Positions 1 to 5,416 of a stretch of DNA of 5,416 nucleotides are shown here, piece after piece. The notes below the pieces were generated by a model. It was not told the origin of the DNA and did no database searches. It was given only the letters and a program-made list of their open reading frames with translations. The stretch spans positions 1 to 5,416 of the forward strand of contig SYFN01000027.1 of assembly GCA_005800405.1 (NCBI GenBank), in the 5' to 3' direction. The position numbers and the translations under genes are program-made. The DNA comes from Burkholderiales bacterium (GTDB taxonomy: Bacteria; Pseudomonadota; Gammaproteobacteria; Burkholderiales; Burkholderiaceae_D). Positions within the stretch are counted from its first letter, which is position 1. Each line of letters starts with the position of its first letter.

Positions 1-1871
1 ACGTCGCCACAGATCAGGCGATCCATTGGTTTGCCCGAGGTCATGTCCTTGATCACCGCTTGAATCGCAGCCGACTGGTCGGCAGTTTCTTCGAAGCCGA
101 AGCTGTCGGCGAAGGCTTCATAGTCATGCGCTGAATACTCAAACGAATGTCCCTGACGCGCTGCGCGCCGTGCATACAGATTCAGTAGCTCGGCAGCGGT
201 ATCGCGTATTTGTTCTGCTGCTTTGCGTCGCGCTTTTTCCCACTGACCCGAGCCTAGTGTGTGCAAGGGGGCGTCTTCAGGTGCGACACCCGAATAGCGT
301 GAGATCACGTGCAGCTGAGATACGGGCACATACAGTGTGGTTTCCTTTGCATACTGGAGATGCAGAAATTCCGTCTCGCCTTCACCCAGATCCATGCTGA
401 TCAGGCCGCAGTAACGACCAATGCCGTGATTAAGGTGTACAACAGGATCGCCGATTTTCAGTTCGGACAGATCTCGCACCATGGAATCGACCTGGCTTGG
501 GCCTTCCTGCGTTTTGCGACCTGCGCGACGACCACTACCGGCATAGAGCTCGGTTTCGGTGACGAAGGTGAGTCCACCCAGCTCATCGCCGAGGAGGGTG
601 CCTTCATGCAGGGGCGACACACAGAGCATCAAGCGTTCGGTGGATGCGATGAAATCATCGAGACTCTCGCAGGTCGCCAGCGGCAAGTCATATTCGCTGA
701 AATACGCCCGCAGCGTTTCACGCCGTCCACCGGATTCGGCGCAAATCATGATGCGTCGCTGGCTTTGCAACATGAATGTACGCAGGTGCGTCAGTGGATC
801 GTCAAGTCGTCGATTGACGGCGATATCAGGCAAGGGTGCTGATAGCTCCGATGCTTCGGTCTTTGACTGCAAGACCCAGCGTCCAAATGGCTTGAGCAGA
901 GAGAAGAAATCCTCGTCACCCAGAAAAATCTGTTCAGGCGGGAGCAGGGGCTGCTCGCGATCGGCTTTCAAAAAGTGGTAGCGCGAGCGTGTGTCTGACC
1001 AGAACCGCTGTATCGCATGCTCGATATCACCGACGAGAGCGAAGCTGCTGCCCTCGGGCAGATAATCAAACAGGGTCGCGGTTTCTTCGAAAAACAGCGG
1101 CAGGTAATACTCAATACCGGCTGACGCAATACCGTTGCCAATGTCGCGATAAATCATCGAGCGCGATGGATCGCCCTCAATCACCTCACGCCAGCGACGG
1201 CGAAAGGCACTGCGCGCTGCTTCATCCATCGGAAATTCGCGACCCGGCAAAAGACGTATCTCCTTGACCGGATACAGCGACCTCTGCGTATCGACATCGA
1301 AGGTCCGCAGACTCTCGATGCTGTCACCAAAAAGATCAATCAGCCCGCCGCGCACCGAATACTCGCCGGGCGACATCACTTGCGCGACATGCGCGTAGCC
1401 GGCGAGTGTGAGTTGTGATCTGAGTTGCGCCTCATCCAGCCGCTCACCCTGCCTGAAAAAGAAAGTGTAAGCAGCTAGGAATGACGGCGGTCCCATACGC
1501 ACCAACGCAGTGGTAGCCGGCACGATCAGCACATCGCAATGGGCACTGCGAATTTCATGCAGTGTCGCCAGACGCTCCGACACCAGGTCCTGGTGCGGTG
1601 AAAATGCGTCGTAAGGCAGCGTCTCCCAATCTGGCAGCAAATGGCAGCGCAGCGCCTGGCCTTCGCGCTGACCAAACCAGGCGATCTCGGTCAGCAATCG
1701 CTGTGCGGCGGGCGCATCAGCGACAATAATGGCCAGCATGCGTCCCTCGGCCTTGAGCGCATGCGCGGCCTGGGCAAGTACCAACGATTCCGCCGCGCCA
1801 TGCAGGGCCGGCATCACGAAGCGGGTGCCAGGTTTGGGAAGCGGTCGTATCGGTGTAGAAGCTGAGGGCAT
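1..1871 (-). CDS. mfd: Transcription-repair coupling factor Mfd, N-terminal part (runs off the left edge)
   Basis: Mfd is the cytoplasmic ATPase that displaces RNA polymerase stalled at DNA damage and recruits UvrA for nucleotide excision repair. My translation of the minus strand is open for 623 codons and ends in GKPMDRLICGDV, immediately before the expected Walker A loop, so the translocase domains lie outside the window. Visible parts: UvrB-like module (about residues 1-350, with LPDWETLPYDAFSPHQ and SPGEYSVRGGLIDLF), RNA-polymerase-interacting domain from HLNHGIGRY (H479-Y487) to YVPVSQLHVISRY, and the start of the first ATPase lobe (FEETADQ, about 593-599). The wording is closest to Burkholderiales Mfd as I recall it. 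About 13 residues usually present after RGGLIDLF (R174-F181) are missing, in frame. Start: ATG at 1871 is the first ATG; GAAGG at 1891-1895 would better suit the in-frame TTG at 1880, so a start 3 codons upstream is possible. Divergent from ispD. Confidence 0.96.
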   Translation of the reverse strand, partial: MPSASTPIRPLPKPGTRFVMPALHGAAESLVLAQAAHALKAEGRMLAIIVADAPAAQRLLTEIAWFGQREGQALRCHLLPDWETLPYDAFSPHQDLVSERLATLHEIRSAHCDVLIVPATTALVRMGPPSFLAAYTFFFRQGERLDEAQLRSQLTLAGYAHVAQVMSPGEYSVRGGLIDLFGDSIESLRTFDVDTQRSLYPVKEIRLLPGREFPMDEAARSAFRRRWREVIEGDPSRSMIYRDIGNGIASAGIEYYLPLFFEETATLFDYLPEGSSFALVGDIEHAIQRFWSDTRSRYHFLKADREQPLLPPEQIFLGDEDFFSLLKPFGRWVLQSKTEASELSAPLPDIAVNRRLDDPLTHLRTFMLQSQRRIMICAESGGRRETLRAYFSEYDLPLATCESLDDFIASTERLMLCVSPLHEGTLLGDELGGLTFVTETELYAGSGRRAGRKTQEGPSQVDSMVRDLSELKIGDPVVHLNHGIGRYCGLISMDLGEGETEFLHLQYAKETTLYVPVSQLHVISRYSGVAPEDAPLHTLGSGQWEKARRKAAEQIRDTAAELLNLYARRAARQGHSFEYSAHDYEAFADSFGFEETADQSAAIQAVIKDMTSGKPMDRLICGD

Positions 1872-1957
1872 GACAGGCAAAGACAAAAAGCCTTCGCGAA
1901 TAGCGGCGTGCAGTGGCGGCCGTGGTTATGAACGGAAACTTTGTAGGGAAGCGTGAG

Positions 1958-1963
1958 ATTATA
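1958..1963 (-). promoter_or_regulatory. Candidate -10 box for mfd
   Basis: Read on the minus strand this is a perfect TATAAT, about 87 bp upstream of the mfd ATG. At 17 bp spacing the -35 position (1981-1986) reads TAACGA, a poor match, so the promoter would be weak or activator-dependent. It lies just before the ispD start, so initiation here could interfere with ispD. No convincing promoter for ispD was seen in the 98-bp gap (1872-1969), which otherwise holds no recognisable element. Confidence 0.3.
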
Positions 1964-1969
1964 TCGCCA

Positions 1970-2653
1970 ATGACCCAGCCTCGTTACTTCGCTCTTGTTC
2001 CCGCCGCCGGTGTCGGTGCACGTATGGGGGGTACCGTGCCCAAGCAATATAGACAGATTGCGGGCAAGTCACTGCTGCAGCATGTCATGGAAACTTTTGC
2101 TGCAACGCCTGAAATTGATCACTGCTATGTGGTGGTGAGCCCCGAGGACAGTTTCATCGCGACGCTGCCCGCAATACCGCGCACGACGATACTTTTCTGC
2201 GGCGGCGCCACCCGTCAGATCTCGGTTACCAATGGTCTCGCCGCTGTAGCGACCGAGGTTAAACCTGATGACTGGGTGCTCGTACATGACGCCGCGCGTC
2301 CTGGTCTGACGGTGCCGTTGATTGTCAGGCTGATCACAGCGGTTGCCGCGGACCCGGTCGGTGGATTGCTCGCCGTGCCTGTTGCCGATACGCTCAAGCG
2401 CAGCAGCGATCAGGGTAGAGCATTTGAGACAGTGTCGCGCAAGCACCTGTGGGCGGCGCAGACCCCTCAGATGTTTCGTCATGCCGCGTTGCTTGATGCA
2501 CTTTCCAAAGCCAGTGATGTCACGGATGAGGCCAGTGCTTTCGAGGCGCTCGGTCTGCAGCCGCGCTTGGTCGAGGGTAGTCCGCGTAATTTCAAAGTCA
2601 CGCTGCCAGAGGATATGCTGCTGGCAGAACGCAACCTAGAAGGCTCTGCATGA
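1970..2653 (+). CDS. ispD: 2-C-methyl-D-erythritol 4-phosphate cytidylyltransferase IspD
   Basis: IspD joins CTP and 2-C-methyl-D-erythritol 4-phosphate to give CDP-ME and pyrophosphate, the third step of the MEP isoprenoid pathway in the cytosol. From ATG 1970 the protein has 227 residues, normal for the family. The nucleotide-binding signature is [17 protein letters not shown] near the N-terminus, with R18 and K25 at the spacing of the catalytic Arg20/Lys27 of the E. coli enzyme. [10 protein letters not shown] is the conserved acidic site loop, [12 protein letters not shown] the substrate segment, and K209 in NFKVTLPED the conserved C-terminal lysine. The frame is open further upstream (GTG 1913, ATG 1928), but homology begins at [14 protein letters not shown], so 1970 is chosen; its ribosome site (GTGAG, 1953-1957, 12 nt away) is weak. 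It overlaps ispF by 4 bp, indicating translational coupling. Confidence 0.96.
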   Translation: MTQPRYFALVPAAGVGARMGGTVPKQYRQIAGKSLLQHVMETFAATPEIDHCYVVVSPEDSFIATLPAIPRTTILFCGGATRQISVTNGLAAVATEVKPDDWVLVHDAARPGLTVPLIVRLITAVAADPVGGLLAVPVADTLKRSSDQGRAFETVSRKHLWAAQTPQMFRHAALLDALSKASDVTDEASAFEALGLQPRLVEGSPRNFKVTLPEDMLLAERNLEGSA

Positions 2654-3153
2654 ACCATTCATCCTTATCGCTGCTACCGTTTCGCGTAGGCCAGGGTTAT
2701 GACTGTCACGCGCTGGTGCCGGGCCGGGCGCTCATTATTGGCGGCGTCACCATCCCTCATCGCAGCGGATTGCTCGGGCACTCCGATGCGGATGTTCTGC
2801 TCCATGCGATTACGGATGCGCTGCTGGGCGCGGCGGGTCTTGGCGATATCGGCCGACATTTTCCTAACACGGACCCGGAGTTCGCCGGCGCTGACTCGCG
2901 CATGCTGCTGCGTGCGGCAGCGGAGCGTGTGCGCTCTGCGGCTTATGAAGTCGGCAATATTGATGCCACGATCATGGCGCAAGCGCCAAGAATGGCCCCG
3001 CATTTGCCCCGCATGATTGCTCACATTGCGGCCGATCTCGCCATCTCCGAAGCCCAGATCAATATCAAAGCCAAGACCAATGAGCGTCTGGGTTGGGAAG
3101 GGCGCGAGGAAGGCATCGCCGCTCAAGCGGTCGTTCTGCTGCTGCAGAAGTGA
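2650..3153 (+). CDS. ispF: 2-C-methyl-D-erythritol 2,4-cyclodiphosphate synthase IspF
   Basis: IspF cyclises CDP-ME 2-phosphate to 2-C-methyl-D-erythritol 2,4-cyclodiphosphate with release of CMP, two steps after IspD. It is a homotrimer with zinc at the active sites. The product has 167 residues, slightly longer than the usual 157-160 because of about ten extra N-terminal residues before [13 protein letters not shown]18 and H20 (DxH) and H52 ([18 protein letters not shown]) match the E. coli zinc ligands Asp8, His10 and His42. [14 protein letters not shown] and the C-terminal [18 protein letters not shown] are also family signatures. The start ATG overlaps the ispD stop as ATGA, and AGAAGG at 2638-2643 inside ispD gives a 6-nt-spaced ribosome site. 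The gene ends in three consecutive in-frame stops (TGA TAA TAG, 3151-3159), which overlap a Fur-box-like sequence. No intrinsic terminator was recognised after it. Confidence 0.97.
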   Translation: MNHSSLSLLPFRVGQGYDCHALVPGRALIIGGVTIPHRSGLLGHSDADVLLHAITDALLGAAGLGDIGRHFPNTDPEFAGADSRMLLRAAAERVRSAAYEVGNIDATIMAQAPRMAPHLPRMIAHIAADLAISEAQINIKAKTNERLGWEGREEGIAAQAVVLLLQK

Positions 3154-3165
3154 TAATAGTTCTCA
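3151..3165 (+). promoter_or_regulatory. Fur-box-like operator over the ispF stop codon
   Basis: TGATAATAGTTCTCA matches the 7-1-7 Fur consensus TGATAATNATTATCA at 12 of 14 defined positions; only the G at 3159 and the C at 3162 differ. TACAAT (3168-3173), a 5-of-6 match to a -10 box, follows 2 bp later. A Fur-repressed promoter could therefore lie here and read into the rubrerythrin gene, with a leader of roughly 180 nt. No good -35 partner was found (CAGAAG at 17 bp spacing). Part of the match is made of tandem stop codons, so chance remains possible. Functional assignment is inference. Confidence 0.42.
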
Positions 3166-3179
3166 TCTACAATTATTTA

Positions 3180-3217
3180 TATCTCAATAGTTTTTCCCAA
3201 TCGACTGCATTGAGATA
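3180..3217. repeat. 9-bp perfect inverted repeat, 20-nt loop
   Basis: TATCTCAAT (3180-3188) is the exact reverse complement of ATTGAGATA (3209-3217). The 20-nt loop contains a T5 run (3191-3195), so the T tract is not after the stem and the structure does not look like an intrinsic terminator for plus-strand transcripts. It may be a binding site for a dimeric regulator or a weak hairpin in the rubrerythrin leader. Its position between the Fur-like box and the next promoter candidate favours a regulatory role, but nothing in the sequence names the protein. Confidence 0.4.
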
Positions 3218-3223
3218 GCCAAT

Positions 3224-3252
3224 TTGAGCTTTTGCGCTGCCGACCTCATACT
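3224..3252 (+). promoter_or_regulatory. Candidate sigma-70 promoter for rubrerythrin
   Basis: TTGAGC (3224-3229) and CATACT (3247-3252) each match 4 of 6 consensus positions and are separated by 17 bp. Transcription would begin near 3259, giving a leader of about 100 nt with the hairpin at 3302-3330. The match is modest, and it competes with the TACAAT near the Fur-like box as the likely promoter. Confidence 0.25.
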
Positions 3253-3301
3253 CCAACTCGAACACCGATACCGATGGGTCGGTTTTCAACCCAGGCCGTA
3301 T

Positions 3302-3330
3302 ACCTCCAGCATCACTTTGGTGATGGAGGT
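3302..3330 (+). promoter_or_regulatory. Hairpin in the rubrerythrin leader, sequestering a GGAGG
   Basis: CATCAC (3310-3315) pairs with GTGATG (3320-3325) around a TTTG loop, and ACCTC (3302-3306) pairs with GAGGT (3326-3330) beyond a 3-nt bulge, for 11 bp in all. An alternative register pairs CCTCCA with TGGAGG. The 3' arm contains GGAGG, a perfect Shine-Dalgarno core, which the stem would hide. No T tract follows, so this is not a typical terminator. It could stabilise the 5' end of the message or control ribosome access. Confidence 0.45.
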
Positions 3331-3340
3331 CTGTTGTTCC

Positions 3341-3355
3341 ATGAATTCATAGGAG
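3341..3355 (+). other. Three-codon mini-ORF running into the rubrerythrin ribosome site
   Basis: ATG-AAT-TCA-TAG (3341-3352) follows the GGAGG at 3325-3329 after 11 nt. Its stop overlaps AGGAG (3351-3355), which lies 6 nt before the rubrerythrin ATG at 3362 and is a strong ribosome binding site. The AGGAG is well supported; that the mini-ORF is translated is only a possibility. Confidence 0.35.
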
Positions 3356-3361
3356 ATATAC

Positions 3362-3784
3362 ATGTCCAAGTTGAAAGGCTCCAAGACCGAGTCCAATCTG
3401 AAAGAAGCCTTTGCCGGCGAATCGCAGGCAAACCGCCGTTATCTGTACTTCGCGAACAAGGCTGACGTTGAAGGCCAAAACGATGTTGCAGCCCTGTTTC
3501 GCTCGACCGCCGAAGGCGAAACCGGCCACGCACACGGCCACCTCGAGTACCTCGAGCAAGTCGGCGACCCAGCGACGGGTCTGCCGATCGGTTCATCGCG
3601 TCAAAACCTGATGGCAGCGGTTGCCGGCGAAACGCATGAGTACACCGACATGTACCCAGGCATGGCCAAGACTGCTCGCGAAGAAGGCTTCGACGAAATC
3701 GCTGACTGGTTCGAGACACTGGCCAAGGCAGAGCGTTCGCACGCAAACCGTTATCAGAAGGCTCTCGACGCACTGGTCGACTGA
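3362..3784 (+). CDS. Rubrerythrin-family diiron protein without a rubredoxin domain
   Basis: Rubrerythrins are cytosolic ferritin-like diiron proteins that reduce hydrogen peroxide, usually with electrons passed through a C-terminal rubredoxin domain. This 140-residue protein is only the four-helix-bundle part. Likely iron ligands are E20 ([10 protein letters not shown]), E53 and H56 (EGETGH), E90 and E93 (AGETHEY), and E124 and H127 (KAERSH), which together form the rubrerythrin pattern. There is no cysteine anywhere, so no rubredoxin iron site exists and an outside electron donor is needed. The start is fixed by AGGAG 6 nt upstream, and two stops (TGA TAG) end the frame. The next gene, 109 bp downstream on the same strand, encodes a multi-cluster iron-sulfur protein, a plausible donor. 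Upstream lie a Fur-like box and a leader hairpin. Peroxidase function is inferred from the family; iron storage or sensing are alternatives. Confidence 0.93.
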   Translation: MSKLKGSKTESNLKEAFAGESQANRRYLYFANKADVEGQNDVAALFRSTAEGETGHAHGHLEYLEQVGDPATGLPIGSSRQNLMAAVAGETHEYTDMYPGMAKTAREEGFDEIADWFETLAKAERSHANRYQKALDALVD

Positions 3785-3796
3785 TAGCACGTTGGT

Positions 3797-3870
3797 ACAA
3801 CCCTCCGAGCAAAAGCAAAGAGGGTTGTGCAGAGCGCATGAAGCCCTAGCCGTGCGCTCTGCACAACCCT
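3797..3870 (+). repeat. Three-armed inverted repeat: two mutually exclusive hairpins between the redox genes
   Basis: AGGGTTGTGCAGAGCGCA (3821-3838) is the exact reverse complement of TGCGCTCTGCACAACCCT (3853-3870), giving an 18-bp stem with a 14-nt loop. An upstream arm, ACAACCCTC (3797-3805), pairs with GAGGGTTGT (3820-3828), giving a competing 9-bp stem. Both stems need the same middle arm, so they cannot form together. ACAACCCT therefore occurs twice in direct orientation (3797-3804 and 3863-3870). No T tract follows either stem. The longer hairpin would probably stabilise or separate the rubrerythrin message from the downstream gene, or act as a switch; the sequence does not decide which. 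Confidence 0.8.
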
Positions 3871-3893
3871 AATCACCTGCAAGAGATCAAAAC

Positions 3894-5228
3894 ATGTCAC
3901 GAGAAGGTAACCTCGAAGCCCCGACCCGCCACCCGCTGGATTGGCTGAGCGAGGATTTTTATAATGAAGACTCCCTGAACGCAGAGCTTGAGCGGGTCTA
4001 CGATATCTGCCACGGCTGCCGCCGCTGTGTATCGCTGTGCGCATCCTTCCCAACGTTATTCGATCTCGTCGATGAGTCCGACACCATGGAGGTCGATGGC
4101 GTCGACAAGAAGGATTACATGAAGGTCGTCGACCAGTGCTACCTGTGCGACCTCTGCTATATGACCAAATGCCCGTATACACCGCCGCATGAGTGGAACC
4201 TCGACTTCCCCCACTTAATGTTGCGTGCCAAAGCCTTGAAGTATAAAAAAGGCGAAGTGCTGGCGCGCGACAAGTTCCTCTCTGATACCGATGGTCTTGG
4301 CATGTTTGCGGGCATACCTATCGTCACCCAGGCGGTCAATGCAGTGAACAAGGCAGCAATCACGCGTGGCGTTCTCGAAAACGTCCTCGGCGTTGACAAG
4401 AAAGCCTGGCTTCCGGAATTCGCCACGACCAAGTTCCGCTCGGGTGCGAAGCGTTCGGCGGCGCATCCTGTCAAGGACGGTAACAAAACGCCGGGCAAAG
4501 TTGCGATTTATTCGACTTGCTACGTGAACTACAACGAACCCGGCATCGGTCATGATCTGCTGGCGATTCTCGATCACAACGAAATTCCGTATCTGATGGT
4601 GGAAAAAGAAGCCTGCTGTGGCATGTCCAAATTGGAGCAAGGTGACTTGCAAGGTGTGGCCGAGAAAAAGGCAATCAATATCCCGCATTTGGCCAATCTT
4701 GCCAAAGAAGGCTATGCGATTCTGACGGCGATACCCTCCTGCACCCTCATGTACAAGCAGGAATTACCACTGATGTTCCCTGACTGTGCTGATACCCAGC
4801 TGGTCAAGGAAGCGATGTGGGATCCGTTCGAGTATTTCGTGGCGCGTAATCGCGATGGCTTGCTGAAGACAGATTTCAAAGATTCGCTGGGGCATGTTTC
4901 TTATCACATCCCTTGCCACTCGCGGGTGCAGAACATTGGTCGCAAGACAGCGGACATGCTGCAACTGGTTCCTGATACCAAACTCAACGTGGTCGAGCGC
5001 TGCTCTGGTCATGCGGGCACCTATGGTGTGAAGAAGGAGTACCACGCGATGTCGATGAAAATTGGCAAGCCGGTCTTCAAGGCCATGGCCAATGATGAAC
5101 CAGATTACGTTTCTTCTGACTGCCAGCTGGCAGGGCACCACATTGCCCAGGGTATGGGAGAGGGTGGCATGAAAAAAGCCGAGATGGCGCACCCCTTGTC
5201 TCTGCTGCGCAAAGCTTACGCTATTTGA
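3894..5228 (+). CDS. HdrD/GlpC-like iron-sulfur protein with two CCG-type domains
   Basis: This 444-residue protein resembles the GlpC/heterodisulfide-reductase subunit D family, which passes electrons between iron-sulfur clusters and a redox partner. The N-terminal part has two ferredoxin-type motifs: C39-x2-C42-x2-C45-x3-C49, and C82-x2-C85-x2-C88-x4-C93-Pro, probably two [4Fe-4S] clusters. The C-terminal half has two CCG-like units: C209, then C241-C242-G (EACCGMSKLE) and C283; then C341 (IPCHSR), C370-S371-G (ERCSGHAG) and C410 (SSDCQLA). The second unit has Ser in place of the second Cys, as I recall for many GlpC-like members. No signal peptide or membrane span is evident. ATG 3894 has AAGAGA about 8 nt upstream. 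It follows the rubrerythrin gene on the same strand, suggesting a shared operon and a role as its electron donor (inference). The true substrate is unknown. It ends about 20 bp from an IS30-type element. Confidence 0.9.
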   Translation: MSREGNLEAPTRHPLDWLSEDFYNEDSLNAELERVYDICHGCRRCVSLCASFPTLFDLVDESDTMEVDGVDKKDYMKVVDQCYLCDLCYMTKCPYTPPHEWNLDFPHLMLRAKALKYKKGEVLARDKFLSDTDGLGMFAGIPIVTQAVNAVNKAAITRGVLENVLGVDKKAWLPEFATTKFRSGAKRSAAHPVKDGNKTPGKVAIYSTCYVNYNEPGIGHDLLAILDHNEIPYLMVEKEACCGMSKLEQGDLQGVAEKKAINIPHLANLAKEGYAILTAIPSCTLMYKQELPLMFPDCADTQLVKEAMWDPFEYFVARNRDGLLKTDFKDSLGHVSYHIPCHSRVQNIGRKTADMLQLVPDTKLNVVERCSGHAGTYGVKKEYHAMSMKIGKPVFKAMANDEPDYVSSDCQLAGHHIAQGMGEGGMKKAEMAHPLSLLRKAYAI

Positions 5229-5240
5229 TTTTTTAACTGA

Positions 5241-5416
5241 CGTGGTTTCAAGTACTAAGTGCAACACGGTTTAGAGATTCATGAAACACCTGATGCGGGG
5301 TTTTAAATCCCAATCGTTTTCTGGGGCGGTGATTCAATCGATCTTCGATCATTTTAAGCTCTGCAGCAGTAACCGTAGATAAGTGACGCTTTTTAGGAAT
5401 GTATTGCCGTAATAAG
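5241..5416 (-). mobile_element. End of an IS30-family insertion sequence (runs off the right edge)
   Basis: The region holds the 3' end of an IS30-type transposase gene, transcribed toward the iron-sulfur protein gene. In this family the last transposase codons often fall within the terminal inverted repeat, and the stretch about 5241-5266, containing AAGTGCAACAC (5257-5267), is the probable repeat. The exact boundary cannot be set without the other end; 5241 is an estimate that could be off by about ten bases. The element lies within about 20 bp of the upstream gene's stop. Confidence 0.7.
5248..5416 (-). CDS. IS30-family transposase, C-terminal 55 residues
   Basis: Reading the minus strand from 5415 gives 55 codons before TGA (5248-5250). 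The sequence begins LLRQYIPKKRHLSTVT, then carries LNHRPRKRLGFKTPHQVF and ends ESLNRVALST. The N(N/H)RPRKxLGxKTPxxVF block is the hallmark of the C-terminal end of IS30-type DDE transposases, where the catalytic glutamate lies shortly upstream, outside the window. The visible part has no frameshift or internal stop, so the gene may be intact, but its activity cannot be judged here. It is convergent with the iron-sulfur protein gene, with only 19 bp between the two stop codons. Confidence 0.9.
   Translation of the reverse strand, partial: LLRQYIPKKRHLSTVTAAELKMIEDRLNHRPRKRLGFKTPHQVFHESLNRVALST

Noticed and set aside
309..842. Plus-strand open frame of 177 codons
   Set aside because: It lies antisense to mfd, has no recognisable domain, and the mfd frame accounts fully for the region. 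Other long frames opposite mfd, ispD, ispF and the iron-sulfur gene were rejected likewise.
1913..1969. N-terminal extension of IspD from the upstream GTG or ATG
   Set aside because: The added residues have no family similarity, and the conserved protein begins at [14 protein letters not shown].
3270..3286. ACCGA-TGGG-TCGGT hairpin followed by TTT, terminator-like
   Set aside because: The stem has five base pairs and the T run is short. It is too weak to call a terminator, although it may add to leader structure.
3350..3364. AGGAGATATACATG resembles the phage T7 gene 10 leader used in expression vectors, with an EcoRI-type GAATTC just upstream
   Set aside because: The similarity stops at the ribosome site. 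The surrounding leader, hairpin and gene fit a native chromosomal context, and no other vector sequence is seen.
3312..3839. Minus-strand open frame of 175 codons
   Set aside because: It is antisense to the well-supported rubrerythrin gene, is rich in Arg and Ser as expected of a shadow frame, and shows no family motif.
5207..5234. Possible intrinsic terminator at the end of the iron-sulfur gene: GCG/CGC stem before a T6 run
   Set aside because: The stem is only five pairs with a mismatch, lies inside the coding sequence, and is separated from the T run by 7 nt.

Overview
The window looks like a piece of a betaproteobacterial chromosome, probably Burkholderiales and perhaps Oxalobacteraceae-like with moderate GC. 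Three things support this. The Mfd, IspD and IspF sequences carry betaproteobacterial wording. The arrangement has mfd divergent from an overlapping ispD-ispF pair. Next to them lies a rubrerythrin plus HdrD/GlpC-like iron-sulfur pair. The genus assignment is inference.

Layout. Positions 1-1871 (minus strand) encode the N-terminal 623 residues of the transcription-repair coupling factor Mfd; the window cuts it just before its Walker A loop. A gap of 98 bp separates it from ispD (1970-2653, plus strand), which overlaps ispF (2650-3153) by 4 bp (ATGA). These two give successive-branch enzymes of the MEP isoprenoid pathway. A 208-bp non-coding stretch (3154-3361) follows, with a Fur-box-like sequence over the ispF stop, a 9-bp inverted repeat, a weak promoter candidate and a leader hairpin. 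Next come a rubredoxin-less rubrerythrin (3362-3784), a 3-armed inverted-repeat structure (3797-3870), and a 444-residue iron-sulfur protein with two ferredoxin-like clusters and two CCG-type domains (3894-5228). The right edge (about 5241-5416) is the end of an IS30-family insertion sequence, with the C-terminus of its transposase on the minus strand.

How the genes work together. mfd and ispDF are housekeeping genes that share only a divergent intergenic region. The rubrerythrin and the iron-sulfur protein look like a two-gene redox cassette: a diiron peroxidase lacking its own rubredoxin, beside a multi-cluster electron carrier that could feed it. The Fur-like box suggests iron-responsive control. 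The IS30 element sits within about 20 bp of the cassette's last stop and may have cut it off from a further gene.

Most notable observations: (1) Mfd appears to lack about 13 residues in its UvrB-like domain, precisely between two copies of a DLF motif, in the part known to contact UvrA; (2) an 18-bp perfect inverted repeat between the redox genes competes with a second, overlapping hairpin; (3) the rubrerythrin has no cysteine at all and its likely partner has one degenerate CCG motif.
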